Translations under genes and position numbers: made by a program | Notes under the pieces: model-generated | What the model was told of the DNA's origin: nothing | The model's database searches: none | What the model saw: only the letters and a program-made list of their open reading frames with translations | Part shown: piece after piece, positions 23,959 to 32,062 of the stretch | Numbering within the stretch: position 1 is the stretch's first letter | How the letters are laid out: every line of letters starts with the position of its first letter | Origin: Pseudomonadota bacterium | GTDB taxonomy: Bacteria > CALINM01 | Direction: 5' to 3' | DNA: 32,062 bases | Assembly (NCBI GenBank): GCA_026418415.1 | Contig: JAOABK010000021.1 | Location: forward strand, 1 to 32,062

Positions 23959-24755
23959 CTTCCTACCTGTACAGTTTTAACTTCTTTCAAAGCACCTCTC
24001 ATAATTTCATTTCCTACCTTTAAAAACCTCTCTGCTGCATCGGTAACAAAAAACATATCTTCACCAGCCCTTATTGAACTTTGTATTTTATTTTCTTCTA
24101 ATATCTTTCTTACAATCTTAGCAGTTTCCTCAGCAGAATCAACTATCTGGATTTTACCTTCAAAAAACTTTTTAATCGTTTGTTTTAAAAGAGGATAGTG
24201 AGTACATCCTAAAACAAGAGTGTCGACACTTTTAGTTTTAAAATCTTGAAGGTACATCTCTACAACTGAATCTGCAACGCGCCCCTTTGTTAGACCTTCT
24301 TCAACAAGTGGTACGAAGAGTGGACAGGGTTTGGCAAAAATTACAGCCCCTTTCTCATAGCTCTTAATTAGATTTTGATAAGCTTTACTTTTGATTGTAG
24401 CAACAGTACCAATTACTCCAATTCTTTTATTTTTAGAAACTTCAACCGCCCTTTTGGCTCCCGGTTCTATTACACCAACTATCGGTATTGTAAACATCTG
24501 TCTTAAAACTTCCAAGCTCATTGCAGTAGATGTGTTACAGGCAATCACAAGCATTTTTATATTGAACTGCATAAGAAACTTAGTATTTTCTATAGAATAT
24601 CTTACTATCGTATCTTTCGATTTATTACCATAGGGAACCCTTGCGGTATCGCCTAAATAAATTAACTGCTCAAGGGGTAATACCCTTTTAATAGCTTTTA
24701 GGACAGTAAGTCCACCAACACCAGAATCAAAAATTCCAATCGGGTTTTCCATCAT
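23955..24755 (-). CDS. murI: glutamate racemase
   Basis: 266 residues. Converts L-glutamate to D-glutamate for peptidoglycan, cofactor-independent. Catalytic cysteines C73 (ACNTSTA) and C184 (GCTHYPLL), with the substrate loop IFDSGVGGLTV (8-18) and LGDTARVPYG. Start: two adjacent ATGs (24755 and 24752) behind GGGAG; the second has the better spacing. It follows tonB by 26 bp and overlaps the RNA methyltransferase by 4 bp. Confidence 0.96.
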   Translation of the reverse strand: MMENPIGIFDSGVGGLTVLKAIKRVLPLEQLIYLGDTARVPYGNKSKDTIVRYSIENTKFLMQFNIKMLVIACNTSTAMSLEVLRQMFTIPIVGVIEPGAKRAVEVSKNKRIGVIGTVATIKSKAYQNLIKSYEKGAVIFAKPCPLFVPLVEEGLTKGRVADSVVEMYLQDFKTKSVDTLVLGCTHYPLLKQTIKKFFEGKIQIVDSAEETAKIVRKILEENKIQSSIRAGEDMFFVTDAAERFLKVGNEIMRGALKEVKTVQVGR

Positions 24756-24781
24756 CTTCTCCCTTAATTTTAATGAGTTTT

Positions 24782-25720
24782 TTATCTTATCACAGTAATG
24801 TGGTAAATAAAAGTTCCTTCAATATTTAGGCGTGATATATCCCATGTCTCGGGAAAGGGAGGAAATGGGCTTGCATCCCTTAAAGCCTTTAATGCTGCGT
24901 CATCCAAAACCTTTAATCCAGAAGAATCAACTAATGAAACTTTCTCGATTTTTCCATCCTTACCAATACTAAAATTTATCTTTAATTGCCCACCTATTCC
25001 CCTTTGCCTTGCATATTCTGGATATTCCCAAACAGTCTCTATTTTTTGCTTCATCTTTTGAAGATAAGCCCAGTATTTAAATTCTTTTGTATTCACTATA
25101 AGTTCTTTACCGCTCTTTACACTACCACTATTTAAATTTATGCTCTCTTCCTTTGGTAACTTAGCAATAATATCTTGAGATTTAGGTATTAATTTACTAA
25201 TGCCAGGTACATTTTCTTGTTTTTTTGTTTCCCTGGTATCAATATTCTTATTTTCCTCTTTTACTACCCTTTCATTTAAGTTATCTCTTTTAGGCATTTG
25301 AAAGCTATCTTCCTGCTTCTTTTCAGGAACTGTTATTGGATGAGCTATCTTTTCATTATCCTTTAAATCCTTTTCATGATTACTTTTTCTTTCCTCCGAT
25401 TTAGGAGAAGCAGATTGAGGAGAGGGAACAATCTGTTCTACATCCCTGCCTTTGGGCATAGTCTCTTCCTTTTTTGTGCCCAAGTCCTTTGGTCCTAAAA
25501 ACCTTGCCTCTTTCTTTGGTTTAGCCAATTCTGGTATATATTTAGGGGTATAGGGTAAGACTTCAAAAATCCGTTCTTTTTCTCTCTCTAATCCTAATAT
25601 TTTCTTTAAAAAAACTTTATTATATAACTCTATAAAACCAAACAAAAAAATATGAATTAGAAAGGACATCAGAAAAGTATAGTAAAGTAATTTATCTCGA
25701 TTCACAGAAATATTATACAA
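24782..25720 (-). CDS. tonB: TonB energy-transducing protein
   Basis: 312 residues. Single N-terminal membrane helix (about 12-32, preceded by basic residues), a long charged Lys/Glu/Pro linker spanning the periplasm (35-220), then the TonB C-terminal domain (225-312: YPEYARQRGIGGQLKINFSI, GLKVLDDAALKALRDASPFPPFP). It links the proton motive force to outer-membrane receptors such as the one at 6904-8913. No exbB/exbD here. The start is uncertain: 25720 is TTG with no clear ribosome site, and a GTG five codons further on is an alternative. It sits 22 bp after bioD, an odd but probably read-through position. Confidence 0.88.
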   Translation of the reverse strand: MYNISVNRDKLLYYTFLMSFLIHIFLFGFIELYNKVFLKKILGLEREKERIFEVLPYTPKYIPELAKPKKEARFLGPKDLGTKKEETMPKGRDVEQIVPSPQSASPKSEERKSNHEKDLKDNEKIAHPITVPEKKQEDSFQMPKRDNLNERVVKEENKNIDTRETKKQENVPGISKLIPKSQDIIAKLPKEESINLNSGSVKSGKELIVNTKEFKYWAYLQKMKQKIETVWEYPEYARQRGIGGQLKINFSIGKDGKIEKVSLVDSSGLKVLDDAALKALRDASPFPPFPETWDISRLNIEGTFIYHITVIR

Positions 25721-25742
25721 TAACTTAAGAAGTTCTTGTAAC

Positions 25743-26405
25743 TTAAAGAATTTTTTTCTTTATTTCATCATTATTTTCAAGAACTGTCAAAATTGGAACA
25801 TTTAGATATTCTTTTAAAACTTGTTCATTTGTCAACTCTGCTACTGTTTTTAAGCCAAGATTATTGTTAAGTATAACCCCTTTAACGGGAATATTCCTTC
25901 TTTCCAAAGCTTCTAAACTTAATAAAGTGTGATTAATAGTACCCAATCCTAATCTTGCAACAAGTATTACAGGTGTATCTAAAAGTATGGGAAAATCTAT
26001 CATCATAAATTTTTTTGTAACTGGAACCATTAAACCACCTGCACCTTCAATAAATAGTATCACCCTATTTTTTCCATAACAATCTACTAATTCATTATAA
26101 ACGTTATCCACATGACTTTTAATTTTATTTAAATCTATATCCACTCTCTCTAATTGAGATGCCACATAAGGAGCAACTGGTGTTTTGAACTTATAAACAC
26201 AAACCTGATCTAAAGGCTGTTTAGTTAATTCTGCAAATTTTCCTGCATCTTCCGGATATAAGGCATTTATCTTTCCCACACACCCTGTTTCCACAGGTTT
26301 TATTGCCCTAACAATATAGCCAGCTGACATATAAAATTTAATTAAAGAAACTGTAACATAAGTTTTACCAACTCCTGTGTCAGTACCAGTTATAAAAAAC
26401 TTCAT
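25743..26405 (-). CDS. bioD: dethiobiotin synthetase
   Basis: 220 residues. ATP-dependent closure of the ureido ring of dethiobiotin from diaminopelargonate and CO2. P-loop GTDTGVGKT (7-15), KPVETGC, and the EGAGGLMVP segment are family hallmarks. The ribosome site GGAGGA is contained in the last codons of bioA, 6 bp upstream. Penultimate step of biotin synthesis; the next enzyme is encoded at the head of the operon. Confidence 0.96.
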   Translation of the reverse strand: MKFFITGTDTGVGKTYVTVSLIKFYMSAGYIVRAIKPVETGCVGKINALYPEDAGKFAELTKQPLDQVCVYKFKTPVAPYVASQLERVDIDLNKIKSHVDNVYNELVDCYGKNRVILFIEGAGGLMVPVTKKFMMIDFPILLDTPVILVARLGLGTINHTLLSLEALERRNIPVKGVILNNNLGLKTVAELTNEQVLKEYLNVPILTVLENNDEIKKKIL

Positions 26406-26411
26406 ATTTTA

Positions 26412-27752
26412 TTATCCTCCTAAAATATCACATAAACTTTTATATAATGCCTCGCAGATGAACTTCAGCTCATCCTGTGTGGTTGATAGCGGTGGCATAA
26501 GAACCAAAACATTACCCAATGGTCTTGTAATCAATCCATATTTTCTTGCATTTTGAGATATCTTAATACTCACCTTCTCTCTAAAAGGAAAGATTTCTTT
26601 TGTTTCCCTATCTTTTACAATTTCAATACCTACCATAAACCCCTTTTGTCTAACTTCCCCAACATTTTTATGATTTTCAAAAATTTTCAAATAATCACTA
26701 AAGAGAGCTATCTTTTCCTTCATCTTTTCTATAACTCTTTCTTCTTGAAAGATCTTTATGTTCTCTATTGCCACAGCACATGCCAACGGATTACCAGTGT
26801 ATGTGTGACCATGAAAAAAGGTTTTGAATTCCTCATATTCTCCTAAAAAGGCATTAAAAACCTCTTCTGTTGTTAACGTCACAGCAAGCGGTAAGTACCC
26901 ACCAGTAATGCCCTTTGCGATACATAAAAAATCAGGAACTACATCTTCATGTTCACAGGCAAACATCTTCCCTGTTCTACCAAAACCAGTTGCAACTTCA
27001 TCAAGAATCAATAAAATGCCAAGATCTTTACATTCATTTGCTAATTCTTTTAAAATCCCATCAGGGTGAACTATCATACCGCCTGCACCTTGAACTATAG
27101 GTTCCATAATAAGTGCTGAAATTGATTCCCAATTCTCTCTTAATATTTCTTTAGCTTTAGACAAGCACTGTTTTTTACAAGTGTTTTTATCTAATCCGAA
27201 CTCACATCTGTAACAATAGAATGAAGGCAGTTTAATAGAGTCAAACAAAAGGGGCTTAAAAATACTATGAAACAAATCTATGCCACCTACACTAACCGCA
27301 CCAATCGTATCACCATGGTAGGAATGGGTTAGATACGCAAATTTTGTCCTCTTCTTTTCACCTTTGTGTTGAAAATACTGGAAAGCCATTTTAAGGGCTA
27401 TTTCGACAGATGTGGAGCCATTATCAGAATAAAAAACTTTGGTTAACCCCTTAGGTACAATATCTATAAGTTTTTCAGCAAGTTCAATCGCTTTATCATT
27501 TGAGAGCCCAAGCAAAGTGGAATGTGCTATTTTGCCTACTTGCTCAATTAATGCTCTATCTAATCTTTCATTTCGATGACCATGAACAGTAACCCAAAGA
27601 GAGGAAACTCCATCAAAATATTTTTTGCCATCAATATCAAATAGATAATTACCATCACCCCTTTCAATAACTAATGGCTCTTCTTGTAACCAATCCTTCA
27701 TCTGAGTAAAGGGATGCCAGATAAATCTTTTGTCTTTCTCTTTTAGCATCAT
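26412..27752 (-). CDS. bioA: adenosylmethionine-8-amino-7-oxononanoate aminotransferase
   Basis: 446 residues, fold-type I PLP transaminase making 7,8-diaminopelargonate. Motifs: WHPFTQMKDW at the N-terminus, YSDNGSTSVEIALKMA, DEVATGFGRTG and the PLP lysine K280 (CIAKGITGG). A small Cys-rich insertion CYRC...C...C (C180, C183, C192, C196) could bind a metal; similar insertions appear in many BioA proteins of anaerobes. Two adjacent ATGs behind GAGG. Follows bioF by 24 bp. Confidence 0.95.
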   Translation of the reverse strand: MMLKEKDKRFIWHPFTQMKDWLQEEPLVIERGDGNYLFDIDGKKYFDGVSSLWVTVHGHRNERLDRALIEQVGKIAHSTLLGLSNDKAIELAEKLIDIVPKGLTKVFYSDNGSTSVEIALKMAFQYFQHKGEKKRTKFAYLTHSYHGDTIGAVSVGGIDLFHSIFKPLLFDSIKLPSFYCYRCEFGLDKNTCKKQCLSKAKEILRENWESISALIMEPIVQGAGGMIVHPDGILKELANECKDLGILLILDEVATGFGRTGKMFACEHEDVVPDFLCIAKGITGGYLPLAVTLTTEEVFNAFLGEYEEFKTFFHGHTYTGNPLACAVAIENIKIFQEERVIEKMKEKIALFSDYLKIFENHKNVGEVRQKGFMVGIEIVKDRETKEIFPFREKVSIKISQNARKYGLITRPLGNVLVLMPPLSTTQDELKFICEALYKSLCDILGG

Positions 27753-27776
27753 TTCTACCTCGCTTTTTAGGTTATT

Positions 27777-28949
27777 TTAATTGAGTATGTAATCTAAATT
27801 TTTCTTCAATATCTGTAAAACAATCTCTATATCTTCATAATTATGCTCAGCTGTTATACAAAATCTTATTCTTGAAGAATTTTCAGGTACTGTTGGTGGT
27901 CTTATTGCCCTTGCATAAATACCTTTTTCATATAGTTTTTTAGATACCCTTATAGCCTTTTCGCTATCCCCTAATATTAATGGCAATATATGAGAAGGCT
28001 CTTCAGACGTTGATAATCCAAGATCTTTTAGCCCTCGCCAAAAATAGGTATATAAAGATTTTAACCTTTCTCTTCTCCATCCTTCTTTTTTTACAACTTC
28101 TATAGAAGCCATTAAGCCAGCTGGTATAGCAGGTATTGCTCCTGTACTATAAATAAAACCTCTACATCTGTTTATTAAATATTTTCTCACAATATCACTA
28201 GAGCAAAAAAATGCACCCGATACGCCAAGAGCTTTACCACCTGTTGCTAAAACCATCACATCCCTGCCCTTAATGCCATAATGTTCCAAACTACCAGAAC
28301 CATTCTTTCCTAATATACCAGTTGCATGGGCATCATCTATTAAAAGTGCACAATCATATCTCTCTGCTATATCTACAAGTTCTTTTATATTAGCAATATC
28401 CCCATCCATACTAAATACACTATCTGTGACAATTAATCTTCTTTTTCCTATTTCAGACTCAAGTTTCTTTTTCAAATCAAAAAAATCTCTATGTTTATAA
28501 ATTATAATCCTTGCCTTGCTTAGTCTACAGCCATCAATGATACTCGCATGATTTAATTCATCACTAAAGACTATATCTCCCTCTCCTACAAGACTTGAAA
28601 TTATAGAAACATTGGCTTGATAACCAGAGGGAAAAATAAGGGATGCCTCTAAACCTTTAAATTTTGCAAGTTTTTTCTCAGCAATTTCGAATAATTCTAA
28701 ATCACCAGAAATTAACCTTGAGGCTCCTGAAGATGTGCCCCATTTTGCAATTGACTCAATCATAGCTTTTCTAATATCGCTATGTCCATTAAGTCCCAAA
28801 TAATTATTAGAGCAAAAATTTATAAAAGACCTTTTACCAATATGAACAATTCTATGACATCCAGATTTTAGTACCTCCATATTTCTATACAATTGTTTTT
28901 GCTTTAGGTCTTCTAAATATCTATTTAAATACTCATTAAAACTTCTCAA
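27777..28949 (-). CDS. bioF: 8-amino-7-oxononanoate synthase
   Basis: 390 residues. PLP enzyme condensing pimeloyl-thioester with alanine. Motifs: NFCSNNYLGL, FPSGYQANV, DDAHATG (205-211) and the PLP lysine K239 in LATGGKALG. The start is TTG at 28949, inside the last 14 bases of the upstream gene; the resulting N-terminus aligns over the full length expected for BioF, and the next ATG would remove 23 residues. It could be confused with 2-amino-3-ketobutyrate ligase, but the biotin context settles it. Confidence 0.95.
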   Translation of the reverse strand: MRSFNEYLNRYLEDLKQKQLYRNMEVLKSGCHRIVHIGKRSFINFCSNNYLGLNGHSDIRKAMIESIAKWGTSSGASRLISGDLELFEIAEKKLAKFKGLEASLIFPSGYQANVSIISSLVGEGDIVFSDELNHASIIDGCRLSKARIIIYKHRDFFDLKKKLESEIGKRRLIVTDSVFSMDGDIANIKELVDIAERYDCALLIDDAHATGILGKNGSGSLEHYGIKGRDVMVLATGGKALGVSGAFFCSSDIVRKYLINRCRGFIYSTGAIPAIPAGLMASIEVVKKEGWRRERLKSLYTYFWRGLKDLGLSTSEEPSHILPLILGDSEKAIRVSKKLYEKGIYARAIRPPTVPENSSRIRFCITAEHNYEDIEIVLQILKKNLDYILN

Positions 28950-30786
28950 GGCTCTTTAACTCCATCATTGCTTCTTTATTATCAGGATTTATGGAAAGAG
29001 CTTTTTTAAAACATAAGATTGCTTCTTTGTTTTCACCTCTCAGTTTATTATGAATGCCGAGGTAATAATAACCTTTATCAAAGTAGGGATTCATATAAAT
29101 TACCTTTTCAAGTAATTTTCTTGATTCTATATCATATTCATCATAATTAGCCTTTTTCTGAAAAAGTAGTGATATTGCAAGAGATAGTAAATACTCTGGC
29201 TCCTTATCGTTTAAAAGTACTGCTTCCCTAAAAAACTTCTCTGCCTCGTTATACTTTCTTTTCTTCAAAAGAATTTCTCCTTTTTTGAAAGCTATTTCAG
29301 CATTTACTATTGCTTCTGTCTTATCAATCATCTCTTTTAAATCAGGTGCACTAAGGGCTTCATCATAACTTGCCCTTGCAGATGGATCAGATAGTGTGTC
29401 ATATGCAATTTGAATCTTTTGAAAAATATGGGAAACCTTTTGCATAATATCCTTTCCCAGAGGAAGATGCTCAAATTTATCGGGATGGTAACTCTTAACA
29501 AGTCTAAGATAAGCCTTTTTTATCTCATCTGCTGTAGCCTTTCTGCTTACTTCTAAAATTTCATAGTAATTTTTATTTTCTAACTTGGCATAATCACTTA
29601 ATATAGCCTCTTTTAACTGAATTATCTTTGGATTTGCTGCAGCACTTAAATTCTTTGCTGTTTCTGGATCATTTACAAACTTTACCATTCCACAAAGCGA
29701 TAAAATTTCCATAATTCTCAATGAATCTATCAGGGATAGCTCTGTTTTTTCCAAAACCTGAACCAACTGTAAGTTTTCATTTAACATTTCTATAAACTGC
29801 TTTTCCACATGATCAAAGGGGAAATTATCCTTATAGACAGGAAAGTTTTCAGTTAAAGCAATAAAATTATTTTTAACTGGTAAAAACTTTTCTTCCAAGT
29901 ACTTTACTGGAACATACTGTTTAATACCATCATAAATAAGAGAAAACATATCTACCTTTGGTAGTATTAAATCTGGTTGAACATCCTCCTTAATGATCTT
30001 ATAACTACCATTGTCTCGAGAAAAAAAGAATAGCAATTTTTCTCTTCTCTGTAGCTCAATAAAGTCTATTAGTTCAGAGGGTTTAATAACCCCAAGTTCA
30101 ATTAAAGCCTCTCCATGTCTGATCTTCTTTTGAAGCATAAGTTCGAGTGATTTAAGATAATCTTCCTCAGATATAATCCCCCTTCTTAATAGCATTCTTC
30201 CTAAAGTACACTGTAATCTGTTAAATTTAATATCAAAGGGTAACCCATCATAAAAAGAAAAAATTCCCTTATCAATTGAACTTTCAACAATTAGTTTACC
30301 CCTAAAATTTCCCCTAAAAAGATAAAATAATATCTTACCATAGGGGTCTTTATTCAAACTTCCACTTATAATTGACTGTTCTTTCTTTACTTTCTCTTTA
30401 AATTCCCCCTTGCAATTAAAACTAAAAAGTATTTGATTTTTCAGATGGGTAGTATTAGTGCTTTTATATGAAAGCTCATCAGGATAATTTCTTACTGAAA
30501 ACATCTTCTTAATATCTTTAAACTTGTCAGGAGTAATTAAAAGTACTATATAGGGTTCATAATTATCTGTATAAGAGTTTCTAATAGTTTCAATTATTGT
30601 CAATGGGTTTTTATACTCTCCATCAACTAAAATTACTTCGTAATTTTTCATTGGTAACTCAAGAAAAGAGATAGAATCGTTGATAAAGTGACTAATCTCA
30701 ATAGAATTCCTCAAGTTATTTCTTAAAAGCTCATAATACTTATTATCTTCCCCAACATATAAAGTCTTAACTAATTTATTCACCAT
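28936..30786 (-). CDS. receiver-like / DUF4388 / J-domain / TPR fusion protein in the biotin operon
   Basis: 616 residues, cytoplasmic. Domains in order: a degenerate receiver-like domain (1-125, VILVDGEY near D55 but without a full acidic pocket), a DUF4388/PatA-like region (about 135-270: SGSLNKDPYGKILFYLFRGN and LGRMLLRRGIISEEDY), a less clear segment (270-400), a J-domain (406-476) with the Hsp70-stimulating HPD at 434-436, and TPR repeats (495-616, for example AILCFKKALSINPDN). Such mosaics occur in delta-proteobacterial-type signalling and surface-motility systems. It has no known role in biotin synthesis, yet it lies between bioB (TAATG overlap) and bioF (14-bp overlap) and must be co-translated with them. 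Its target is unknown; a DnaK partner is expected from the HPD. Confidence 0.85.
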   Translation of the reverse strand: MVNKLVKTLYVGEDNKYYELLRNNLRNSIEISHFINDSISFLELPMKNYEVILVDGEYKNPLTIIETIRNSYTDNYEPYIVLLITPDKFKDIKKMFSVRNYPDELSYKSTNTTHLKNQILFSFNCKGEFKEKVKKEQSIISGSLNKDPYGKILFYLFRGNFRGKLIVESSIDKGIFSFYDGLPFDIKFNRLQCTLGRMLLRRGIISEEDYLKSLELMLQKKIRHGEALIELGVIKPSELIDFIELQRREKLLFFFSRDNGSYKIIKEDVQPDLILPKVDMFSLIYDGIKQYVPVKYLEEKFLPVKNNFIALTENFPVYKDNFPFDHVEKQFIEMLNENLQLVQVLEKTELSLIDSLRIMEILSLCGMVKFVNDPETAKNLSAAANPKIIQLKEAILSDYAKLENKNYYEILEVSRKATADEIKKAYLRLVKSYHPDKFEHLPLGKDIMQKVSHIFQKIQIAYDTLSDPSARASYDEALSAPDLKEMIDKTEAIVNAEIAFKKGEILLKKRKYNEAEKFFREAVLLNDKEPEYLLSLAISLLFQKKANYDEYDIESRKLLEKVIYMNPYFDKGYYYLGIHNKLRGENKEAILCFKKALSINPDNKEAMMELKSLEKF

Positions 30787-31769
30787 TACTCCTCCTGAAA
30801 AACAGCTTCCATACCCAGATCCTTTATCATCTCCAAATCCAGTAGAGTATCCCTACCCGTAGTCGTTAAATAATTTCCAGTCATTAAAGAGTTACAGCCC
30901 GCAACAATCCCTAAGGGTAAAAGCTGTCTTAAATTTTTTTCCTTACCACCACATAGTTTAATATCTTTGTCGGGTAAAAGAAAACGAAAAATTGAGATAG
31001 TAACAAGAATTTCTATGGGTGTAAGAGGAGGCAAATTTTCAAGGGGAGTGCCTTTTATGGGATTCAAGATATTTATAGGTACAGAATCAACATCCAAATC
31101 TCTCAAAGTCATTGCCAATTCTATTCTATGCTCTATCCTTTCTCCAAGTCCAATAATTCCACCACAACATGTAGAAAGTCCTGCCTTTTTAGCGTTTAAA
31201 ACAGTAACAATATCCTCCCTATACTCGTGGGTCGTACATATATTTGGGAAAAAACTTTCTGATGTCTCTAAATTGTGATGGTATCTATAAAGCCCCCTTC
31301 TTTTAAGTTCATAAGCCCTTTCCTCATCAAGTAAACCCAACGAAGCACAAGCTTTGATGCCCAATTTATTAATACCTTCAACAGCCTCGTATATTATATT
31401 CCATTCTTTTTCAGAAGAAATCTTTGTCCCGCTTGTTACAATACCAAACATATGTGCACCAGAATCCTTTGCTTCCTTTGCCTTTTCAATTATTTCATCA
31501 GCAGTTAGCAAAGGATATGTCTGAACCCCAGTTTTATGGTAAACTGACTGAGCACAAAATTTACAATCTTCTCCACATCTACCTGACTTTGCATTAACAA
31601 TCCCACAAAGATTTATCTTCTTCCCCTTAAAATACTCCCTAATTTCCGATGCTAATCCCATCAACAAAAAGGGATAAGACATTCCAAACTCAAAAAGTTT
31701 AATTGCATCATTAAAGTCTAAATCTCTACTTGTTATAGCTCTATCCTTCAACTCCAAAATTTCCTTCAT
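30786..31769 (-). CDS. bioB: biotin synthase
   Basis: 327 residues. Radical SAM enzyme inserting sulfur into dethiobiotin. CX3CX2C at C65, C69, C72 (CGEDCKFCAQS), NLETSE, and the AGLSTCCGGIIGLGE segment bearing cluster ligands. First gene of the biotin operon; AGGAG five bases upstream of ATG. Expression is probably controlled by BirA at 31819-31850. Confidence 0.97.
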   Translation of the reverse strand: MKEILELKDRAITSRDLDFNDAIKLFEFGMSYPFLLMGLASEIREYFKGKKINLCGIVNAKSGRCGEDCKFCAQSVYHKTGVQTYPLLTADEIIEKAKEAKDSGAHMFGIVTSGTKISSEKEWNIIYEAVEGINKLGIKACASLGLLDEERAYELKRRGLYRYHHNLETSESFFPNICTTHEYREDIVTVLNAKKAGLSTCCGGIIGLGERIEHRIELAMTLRDLDVDSVPINILNPIKGTPLENLPPLTPIEILVTISIFRFLLPDKDIKLCGGKEKNLRQLLPLGIVAGCNSLMTGNYLTTTGRDTLLDLEMIKDLGMEAVFQEE

Positions 31770-31796
31770 AAAAACTCCTAAACTTAATTGTTAAAT

Positions 31797-31825
31797 AAAA
31801 TACAAATTTATTTTTGGATTGTCAA
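31797..31825 (-). promoter_or_regulatory. bioB: sigma-70 promoter of the biotin operon
   Basis: -35 TTGACA (31820-31825), 17-bp spacer, -10 TATTTT (31797-31802); start near 31790, leader about 20 nt. Confidence 0.7.
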
Positions 31826-31850
31826 CTTATTTAGATTAATTGGTTAACAA
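31819..31850. promoter_or_regulatory. BirA operator
   Basis: TTGTCAACT-14-GGTTAACAA: two inverted 9-base half-sites with the spacing of the known BirA box (TTGTAAACC-14/16-GGTTTACAA). The left half overlaps the -35 box of bioB, so the biotinyl-AMP form of BirA would occlude the promoter. birA itself is outside the window. Confidence 0.85.
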
Positions 31851-31933
31851 TAAGTTTTTTATTTTATGAAATCATGATGAATAGGAGAAGACAAATTATA
31901 TCCCCTACTTCCCCATCCTGATTTTTTTACCCC

Positions 31934-32062
31934 TCACGGTATGGTTATATTACCTGTGACCTCATTTGATACATTACCCGCTAAGTCTTTGAAGATTACC
32001 TTTATGGTATTATCTCCAACTGGTAAGGTAAGTATCTTTGTGGTCTTGTAACTCTCCCAGGG
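31934..32062 (-). CDS. surface/secreted Ig-like-repeat protein, C-terminal fragment
   Basis: An open frame enters from the right edge and ends at TGA 31934-31936, giving 42 residues (PWESYKTTKILTLPVGDNTIKVIFKDLAGNVSNEVTGNITIP). The pattern W..Y...K..TLP.GDNT..V.FKD.AGN.S...T..I is typical of a beta-sandwich repeat found in tandem in large secreted or cell-surface proteins. It ends right after one repeat, with no sorting signal visible. Minus strand, upstream of bioB; about 80 bp of featureless sequence separates it from the BirA operator. Confidence 0.7.
   Translation of the reverse strand, partial: PWESYKTTKILTLPVGDNTIKVIFKDLAGNVSNEVTGNITIP

Noticed and set aside
1-32062. CRISPR arrays, insertion sequences, tRNA or rRNA genes
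   Set aside because: No regularly spaced repeats, transposase, terminal inverted repeats with target duplications, or tRNA-like cloverleaf seen on either strand by eye.

Overview
The window reads as an AT-rich chromosome segment (roughly 30% GC by eye) from an anaerobic Gram-negative (diderm) bacterium. The evidence is a TonB-dependent outer-membrane receptor, a TonB protein, periplasmic proteins with signal peptides, an oxygen-sensitive class III ribonucleotide reductase, an aldehyde:ferredoxin oxidoreductase (AOR) and flavin-dependent ThyX. The gene order and content would suit a Deferribacterota-like or Desulfurella-like lineage, but I cannot fix the taxon from the sequence alone. There is no transposase, tRNA, rRNA or CRISPR array. 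Almost everything is on the minus strand. The exception is the end of an NtrC-type regulator at the left edge.

Layout, left to right (transcription runs right to left on the minus strand). 1-270: C-terminus of a sigma-54 activator (+). 274-9723: a block containing a methyltransferase, a TonB-dependent receptor, a FecBCD-type ABC importer, a small unknown protein, a radical SAM/SPASM protein, an AOR and a MoaD-like protein. It has a promoter and a leader RNA at 9724-9884. I read it as a candidate uptake-to-enzyme module for tungsten or molybdenum (or a chelate of it) feeding the AOR. 9938-15049: rho-rpmE-thyX-DUF1385-prfA-prmC, a translation/termination operon. 15176-16863: a helical-repeat protein and a GAF-GGDEF diguanylate cyclase. 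16923-19361: nrdD and a redoxin under an NrdR-boxed promoter. 19534-22639: a two-component system followed by two small periplasmic proteins (a duplicated Spy/CpxP-like protein and a PepSY-like protein). 22636-31850: bioB, a receiver-like/DUF4388/J-domain/TPR fusion, bioF, bioA, bioD, tonB, murI and an RNA uracil-methyltransferase, all tightly packed behind a BirA-type operator. Right edge: C-terminus of an Ig-like-repeat surface protein.

How the parts connect. The TonB protein could energise the receptor of the metal-uptake block. The bio genes cover pimeloyl-thioester to biotin (F, A, D, B) but the early pimelate genes are not here. NrdR, BirA and two-component-regulator sites can each be read directly in front of the genes they would be expected to control. 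The most interesting parts are the metal-uptake/AOR block with its hairpin-flanked receptor gene and structured leader, the compositionally foreign AOR gene, the J-domain fusion lodged in the biotin operon, and the internally duplicated Spy-like protein behind a direct-repeat regulator site.
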